A stretch of DNA of 64,000 nucleotides from Atherix ibis. Its lineage: Eukaryota; Arthropoda; Insecta; Diptera; Athericidae. Each line of letters starts with the position of its first letter. Position 1 is the first letter of the stretch. Positions 51,301-60,300 of the stretch are shown here, one piece after another. The notes beneath the pieces are model-generated. The model worked only from the letters and a program-made list of their open reading frames with translations. It was not told the DNA's origin and did not search any database. The DNA lies in contig OY282607.1 in the NCBI GenBank assembly GCA_958298945.1, forward strand, positions 30,388,500-30,452,499, written 5' to 3'. The position numbers and the translations under genes were made by a program.

Positions 51301-54300
51301 TGGTTGTCAGGGGCTTTTTCTAATTAAATTTTTTATTTCAGCGGGAGTAAAATGTTTAGGTGATAAACTCATCAGGAGCGAAAAAATAACTTGAACTTAT
51401 TGAATTGAAGTTATTGTTCGTAATTCGCCTGAATTAAAATACTATTTCTGAATATTACCTAAAAGGGATAAAATATTTTTTAAACTGTATTGGCATATTA
51501 AGAAACTTCATAAGCGTTGTCCAGATATTTTTATGACTTACTGTATATTGAAATAAACATAAAATAAAATTTATACTTAATACCAGATGTATAAGCTTAA
51601 ATCCGCTGTTTTTTAGTCAAAAAACACATGTTTTTTTTTATAGAAAATTTTATAAAATTTATTCCAAGTACTTGCCCTCGCTAGCTACACATTTTTCGCA
51701 TCTCCCGGGTAATTTGTGGATACCACGCCAAGAAAATTCCTTCTCTTTCGAGACAAACCACTCGTCAAGCCATTTTCGGACGTCTTCGTAAGAATCGAAT
51801 TGCTGCTCAGCGAGCGCGTGGCCCATCGACGAAAACAGGTGGTAGTCGGAAGGAGTCAGGTCTGGTGAATAAGCGGGGTGGGATAGCACCTCCCAGTTGA
51901 GTGTCTCCAAGTAGTTTTGGACTATTTTTGACATGTGCGCTGGTGCGTTGTCGTGGAGGAAAATCAGCTTGTCATGTCTTTGTTGATAATTCGTCCTTTT
52001 TTCACGCAGAGCACGGTGCAATTTGATCAGTTATTGGTGGTAGCGGTGAGCATTGACAGTTTCACCAGTTCTCAACATCTCATAGTAGACGATATCCTGC
52101 TGATCCCACCAAACGCACAGCATCGTCTTCTGTCCGAAGCGATTTGGTCTTAGGGAAGATGTTGATGGTTGGCCGGGATAAACCCACGATTTCTTGCGTT
52201 TAGGATTCTCCAAATATATCCACTTTTCAATGCCTGTCACAATCCGATGCAGGAACGACTTTCTTTTTTGTTGCTCGCCAGATTTCGCATGTGTTTTGGC
52301 GTCACTCCATCTGCCTATCGTTCAATTCATGCGGCATCCATTTTCCGATCTTTTCAATCTTCCTTACGGCACGCAGACACATGGAAATGGCTGGTTGAGT
52401 AACACCCAATTACTCCGCGAGCATTTTTTGCGATTGGGCATCGTCTTCGTCCAAAAGAGCCTGCAATTGATGGTCCTCAATCTTCCTAGGCCGATTTTCA
52501 CGCTTCCCGCATATGCTCTTCTTCTGGCACAAAACTAGACATGAATACCTAAAAAAAAATATATGTTGTTGTACGAAATTGCTGACAATGTGCACTGATT
52601 AATGTTGACAGATGTCAAACTCATAAAAAAAAAGTATTGCGTGCCCATGGTAGCCTAATACGCTCACTCACGCCATCTATGACCAAACAGCGGATTTAAG
52701 CTTCTACACCTGGTAGTTTAGTGCTTTTGAATTTACAGTGGTGTACAAAAAATATTGCTTGAAACTTTAGCTCATTTTAAATATACTCGTATAATTTTCG
52801 AAAATAATTTGTTTAACAATATTTAATTTATTGGCATTTGTAATTGAATGCATAAAAAATTCCATATTTTATCGAACATTTTTTATTTATTCAACTATAA
52901 TGAATATTATATTATTTTTGAAATTTTTTAAATAAATTAGCATAAGTCTTTTAAAAACAATGCATATAAACTTATATATTCTGAATTATATATAATTCGA
53001 GCAATTATAATCAAAATTATTGTAAAATTTAAAAAAAAAAAACAATTCATAAAATAACAATTAATATTTTTATTTGATAATAGGCAATGCGATATCATGT
53101 TTCCGATGCCCGGTTAAAATTCCTCTTGAAAGTTGTGAAAAGCCTGTCCAAGCATCTCCGTGTCCAAATGCAACCGATATTTGTATTACGCTTTTGGATG
53201 ATAATAACGATCTAAAAATAAAAAAGCGCGGATGCGGTGCAGATTTTTCGGAGGAGGAAATGAATATTTGTAAAGATACATCGAATCAAGTATGTTTTAT
53301 GTGCAACGATAATGGTTGCAATGGAGAAGAGTTAGAGCACTTTAAAGACTGCTTGTCATGTGATTCAGATATTAATAAAAATTGTGTTTGGAATCCGGAA
53401 ACATTTTTCACTCGACGCTGCTCTAAATCGTGTGCAACTAAATTAATTTCGGTTGGTCATTATTATAAAACCATTCGAGGATGTGAAGATAGTTGCAATG
53501 ATGGTAGTAAGTGTACAACTTGTAAAGAAGAAAAATGTAATCATAAGAATTTTCCCGAAACACGATTAAGTTGCAATATGTGTAATATGGGTGATTGCAA
53601 AAATCCAAAACAATTGCTATGTCCAAATTGGGAAAATGAGGATGCATGTTACACTCTATTCGATGATATGGGAGATGTGATTGATCTAGGATGTCGCAGT
53701 TCCTTAGATCCCCTCTATGTTAAATATCTGAATGTAGCAGGAAATTTTATCGAATGTAATAAAAATAATTGTAATACAAACCAACGACCCAAATCCCTTT
53801 CATGTATAAAATGCAACTCGAATGATGACGAATTATGTACCATCAATCCAGAAGAAGCTGCTACAACAAACTGCGATATTGGATATTGTTTTGATAAATT
53901 AGATGGTACGGTTAAATTCTATTGCAAATAAGAAAACAATATTCAATATATTTGTATATTTATTAGGTACGAGGGTAGTTCGAGGCTGTGGAGATGAACT
54001 CAAAATCTACGAAAGAATGCAATGTAATTCAGGACAAAGTGAAGCATGCCAAACATGCAACAATAACAATTGCAATAATAAAGTAATTTTGATAAAATTG
54101 GAATAAAAAATTATTACCATTTACAATTTTACGAATATAACATACATTTATTCGAACTATATTTTTATTTATCAAATTCTATTGTTGCTTCAGATTTTCC
54201 CATTAAATCGTTTATCGTGTTTTACATGTCCTAAATCTGAGGAAGACTGTGCAGCTAAGCCAACTGAGAGATCAAGTTGTCATAAATATATTCCTGGTGA

Positions 54301-57300
54301 CCAATGTGCATTTGTTATGAAACCAGATACAGACCAGTTACAAAGAGGATGTAAAAGTGATTTTAAATGTGATGCATCTGAAATATGCCATTTCTGTGAG
54401 GGATCTGATTGCAATGATAATGTTCAATATACCTGTATCGACTGTAATTCAATGTTGGATCCAAATTGTGCTGTTCAACCACAATTTATAAATAAAACAA
54501 CTACTTGCATTAATAAATGTTATACACAAATAATAGGTAAAACTAAAATCAAATAATAAAAAAAAAAACATTATAAATTATAAAAAATATTACAAAAATT
54601 CTATTTTTAGATGATTCTACAATAAGAGGATGTTTACCGATAGATACAGAATGTGAATCAGAAAATAAATGTGAAAAATGTACTGAAAATCTATGTAATC
54701 AAAATGTAAATATTTCTTCTTTTAATTTTTACTCTATCAACGTAAGAATATCTTAATAAGTTTTACTATACTATACATAGATATTCCCAGAAGATCGTTT
54801 ACAATGCTATCATTGCAATTCAACTGCAAATAAAAATTGTATATCAATTGCAAGCGCAACGGAGGCAAAAGTTTGTAAAAAGCTCACAGATGTTTGCATT
54901 TCATTTTTGAATAATGAAATTGTTTTTCGTGGTTGTGCTGCCGATTTTCATATATCATGTGAAAAGGAAACAAAAACTTGTAAAATATGTAAAGGCGAAC
55001 TGTGCAATACAGATATTCTAGAAACATCAAGTTTACCATCAGGATCTAATATATTTGAATATAATTTAATATTATTATTATTTGCAGTAATTATCACAAA
55101 TTCCATAAATCTTATTAATTTTTATAAATAAAATAGATTTTTTTTAATAAAAACTAAAAAAATATGTCATAAAATTTAACAATTTGTTATTATTTTTTCT
55201 TTTCGTTTTAACCGAACAATTATTTCAAATTTATTGTACTAAAAAAATATTATAGAGAAAATTTTCAAATACACATTTAATATTTTTTTTGTTTAAATTT
55301 AAATACACTTATCATTAGCAAACATCGAAAATTTTTATTGAATCTACCAAAATTATGCATAGAAAACAATATCATTCATATGATCACCACAGCTAAGTTT
55401 GTACGCCTGCATTTCATAGTCAACATTTACGATGACATTTCCAAGTTCTTGGATGATTGACATACACTCTTCCTTTAAAATAACCCGAAATAAAACAGTC
55501 CAACGGTGTCAAATTAACAGATCTTGGCGGCCAATTCACATCAGTATTTCGTGAAATTATTCGACCACCGAATTTATTGCGCAATAAACCGATATTATTT
55601 GACAGGGTTTTTAGCACCATTTTGTTGAAATCAAAGCTCATTCACATTAAATTCATTCAATTTCGTCTACAAAAAGCTTGTTAACATGTTACGATATGTA
55701 ATAATAGTAATCGAAATAATTACGCATCCCAGGTTCAACAATTTTGTTTGTTAATGTAGCCGTCGATGTGAAAATGTGCTTCGTTGCTAAAGATAAATTT
55801 TGCAGAATGTCATTTTTACAGAACACCCGTTTTCATAGTAAGTTTGGATGATTAAAATGCGTTTTTCTGCATGACTAAATTATACTACTTCATGATATGA
55901 AGTGTTTGTGGCACTTATTTTAAAAGTCGAAAAAAACCTACATTGTATATAATATGCAGGGTTATCCATTTTATGGCTAGAAGAGTACAAATCCCGAAAT
56001 TTGACATCGTCCCAATATACACATATGTATATATAATTTAAGGTAATATATCTTTAGTCTAAGGTTTGTCATTTTAATACAAGATAGTTTAAAAACCTAC
56101 TAATGTGAACAGATTGTAAAGACTTTCTACAAATGTGGTAATTCCGCCGTAACCACGTTTCAAGAAAAATTGTCTTCAGAGATGAAGCTCACTCCTCGGT
56201 CGATAAATACATCAATAAACAAAATTATCATATATTATGTTGTCAAGAAAGTAATTTCGTTTATTTTTTTATAAAAATGAAAGACGATTTTCTTATAGGG
56301 AATTAATATTTTATTACTCTTTGCCATCTTTCTGGCAGTAGCATGATTCCATGCTCATAACATTTTTGTTCTTCGCTGGCAAAAAACTGATCCAAGTGAT
56401 TTTTGAACTCCTCATTTGAATTAAACGTTTTACCGTCTAAACAATTTTGTATAGACCGGAACAAATCAGAAGGTGCTAGGTCTGGAGAGTATGGTGGGTG
56501 TGGCAGAATATCCCATCTAAGCTTTAAGAGCTTTTGCTGAGTGGTCAAACTTATACGTGGTTTCGCATTATCCTGTTAGAACAATATACCTTTCCTATTG
56601 ACCAATTCTGGGCTTTTTTCTTTAAGTGAATCATTCAATTTATCCAACTGATGACAGTACACTTCAGAATTGATCGTTGTGTTGCTCGGTAGAAGCTCAA
56701 AATAAACGATTTCTTTGAAATCCCACCAAACAACTAGCATAACCTTTTTTTGATGAATATTGTCTTTCGAAGTGCTTTGAGCCGGTTCATTTTTTCTACT
56801 CCAGGATCTTTTGCGCTTAACATTGTTCTAGACAACCCATTTCTTGTCCCCAGTGATGATACGCTTCAAAAATAGATCATTTTCTTGGCGTTTGAGAAGC
56901 AAAACACAAACGTCAATGCGACGGCACAAATTTTTTTTCGTAAGAAGATGAGGAGCCCATATGTTGAGCTTTGAGTTTAAACCTAGCCGTTTCAAATGAT
57001 CATGCAATGCATAATCCCGAGATTTGGTGGTGTTAATTGGACTCTAAGATCGTATGACTATGATCTAGGAGTTGTAATTTATTTACAATAGATAATCCTA
57101 AACTTTAGAGCCTTTAAAAGATCAACATCTGTCAAATAATGACCAAATTTCAGCCCAAAATATGCGAAAAATCAATTAAAAATAACCTCGAAAGGATCGA
57201 TTTCTGCAAGAAGTCTCGTGGCAACTATTCAAATAACAATATATTATATATATATATTGGCAACGTAATAAAATAAAAAATTAGTTAAAATCTAAAATGT

Positions 57301-60300
57301 AAATGTATTTTATCTAATTTTATTTTTCAAAGCACAAATTGGATAACTCTATATTGCATAATAAAAATATTACTATAAATTCCACGTAAATTATTACATT
57401 TATCTTTTTTTAAGAGTTATATATACGAGTACATTTTCTTATAAGTATAAAATTTAATAGCAAATAACTAATTTTCAAAATATGACTAAAAATGAACTTA
57501 AATTCAATTTAAATGTTCTTTATTCTATTTTCTTTAATTTTCAATAATTACATTGGCATTTTATATAACAACTTTCAACGTGTAATTGCCCTATAATTAA
57601 GTATATTGTACAATGGAAGTAAAATAGATGTTTTAATAGTTAACAATGATTTATGCAATTAAAATATTTTTAAACGGTAATATTTCGTAATTAATTATAA
57701 AAAATGTGTTCAATTATTGTAAAAAGTAAAAGTAAAACAATATTATACCAACAAAAAAATGTATGCTACAATTTATGTAAAAGTTAAATAAGTTTTTTGA
57801 AAACTCTAAAAATGATTAAATAGCATATTAGTTCATCTTATCGTATCATATTTTAAAATTCATTAAACTATGAATTATGAAATATTATACGATACAATAA
57901 ACTAACTATTATTTACGAAATTCAACTGTCTTTAAGATGCAGCAAAAATATTATTAGTCTAATGCAAAGTTAAACTTGTGCTGAAATATCCAAAAAAACA
58001 ATAAATCTTTTATTTGTTTGGGGATAATTGATTGAGTCTATTGCAATTTATATCATATTATTGCAGCATACCCCAATTACAGGTAACGGTTTGAGTGATT
58101 TGGTCGATTGTCCTTACGATTGATGTACAAATTATCTATATAAGAATGTAGAAATTAAGTAACCTGACTGCGCTAGTTCTTTATCTAATGAGGAAATGAA
58201 CATATATCATATTTCACCCCCTAAACAATGTATGCTTTAAATTTGACATTCTTATTGTCATAATCAGAAAATTTAAATATTTATCTATGCTATGTAGAAG
58301 CGTTTATTCCGATATTGTGAACAATTTTATAAAACCATTCGATGCTGTTATAATAATGCATATGTGTATATCATGTTAAAATGAATCAGTGCGTAGATTA
58401 TTTAGGTTACCTAATTGCAATTGGGAAGCATATCCTAAAAAATAATTGACTTGCAATAGTTAATGACTGTACAAATATTTTCAATTTGGATCATCACAGT
58501 AAATGTGAACATAGACTTTTTAACGAATTGCGTTTAGTGCCGGGGAATGTGGGAATTATTGTAAATGAACGTGCTGATCAGTTGGCTGAGGAAACTCTCC
58601 GGGGTACGGTGCTTACTGCTCTACCTAATCTGTTTCGCCTACTAACAAAATGGAAAATAACATACTCAGCCATACGTAGAAATATAATATAAGCTGGATC
58701 TATCTTTTTAGCATTTCACTGGTCAACTACCAACAATCCAGTCAAGTTAACTTCCTTGTCGAAATTCTGGACACAAAAATTGCTCAGAATAAGGTTAGGG
58801 TATACGGCCCTCATTCATAATTTCCTTTTTTGAAAACCATACACGATTTTTTACTTGACTAGTATCCCAAAAATATACTTGACCCTATTCTCTACAAAAT
58901 TTATGAATCCAATATCCCAATCCGTCTCAACTAATGCAAATAATAATGCTCGTGTTTTATGCAGCAAAAATTCCCAACATGTTTCCAAAATGGCTTACAA
59001 GGTGGAGAATTAAAGTTATCGAATGCAAATGTGAAACTGATAACGCCCATCTACACGAAACCCCAAGTTGTCAAATTGCTTCATGGTCCTCGTGCTGTAA
59101 AATTGCCCCTAACCCATATCTAAGGAACCTTAAACACAAACAAACAAATAACCATAATACACATGGACTATCTACACAAATTTCGTGGGCCAACTACAAT
59201 TCAACAAATGCATATAAATGAATGTGAAACTTTATCTTCATATGAATACAAAGTTGGATTTTGTTTTTTTTTTTAATTAGATGGTGACTATATAATTTTT
59301 ATAATAATATAATATTTACATTTATGACAAACTCATTTAGGGGGTGCTAATATATTTCGTTGTTATGGTGATCAACTGAAGCACATTCAAAACGGCGGTT
59401 TGTTATACTTCTTACAGTCATAATTGTTATAATAGATTGAGGCAAATTTAATATTTACTAACAATTGTCATATATAATATGTAATGTAGAAATATCTTCC
59501 TCAGATATTCTCTTCAAATCGATTATCTGGTTACAAATGAGGTAAGGCGGTCACTTTGTAGCAATTATATTCCTGGAGATGAATGAAGGACTTGGGATGT
59601 TACCAAATTAAATCGAATTGAAAAGATGTTGTAAGACTTACTTTAAGAAGAATACATTTTGGGTCAAAATTGTGGGGTTTAACAACAGGGTCAAAATTCG
59701 GCTATAAGATAATTAATAGTCGTTAGTGTGCTGAACTACCATTCAAGGTGTCATGGGTTCGAATCTCATTGAGGCATGATCCCGTGCTTATTCCATTCTA
59801 CTTTAATTTCCTTACTCCATTATCGTTTCCTTTAAAAAAAGAGTCCGAAAAAACACTTAAAAAAGCCATTAGCCATCAAGAACACGGAAATATCAATACC
59901 AGCTTTCGAAAAGGAATCGTGCATAAACACCGGTATTGGGCAAAGACAACAATTCAAAATGAACGAAATGAAACGAAACCTGGCACCGCTCGAACCTGCT
60001 CGAAAATATGATGTAGGATAGCTGCAGCATACCAATTATCTGCTAAGCGAAGACAAAAACATCATCTTAAAACTGATACAAATGTAATTAGAGTATTTGT
60101 AAAAGCTCCCGATGTTCCAAATGGAATGTTAAAAGGAAATCTATTATATCCAAATGGAATATTAAAAGGAAATAATTATTATGGGTTATAATGTTCGTAA
60201 AAAATGATGTTATAATGTCTTCCTAATATATAAAAATCTATGTAATCCTAGAGATAATTATAAATTCTGAATAAAAAGTAAATACAATAAAAAAAATTAT

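Noticed and set aside
59735..59800. tRNA-like phrase ggttcgaatctc near 59757
   Set aside because: Only a B-box-like word. No acceptor, D or anticodon arm can be folded around it.
59748..60011. 87-codon plus frame
   Set aside because: No recognisable domain, no splice context and mixed repeat-like surroundings.
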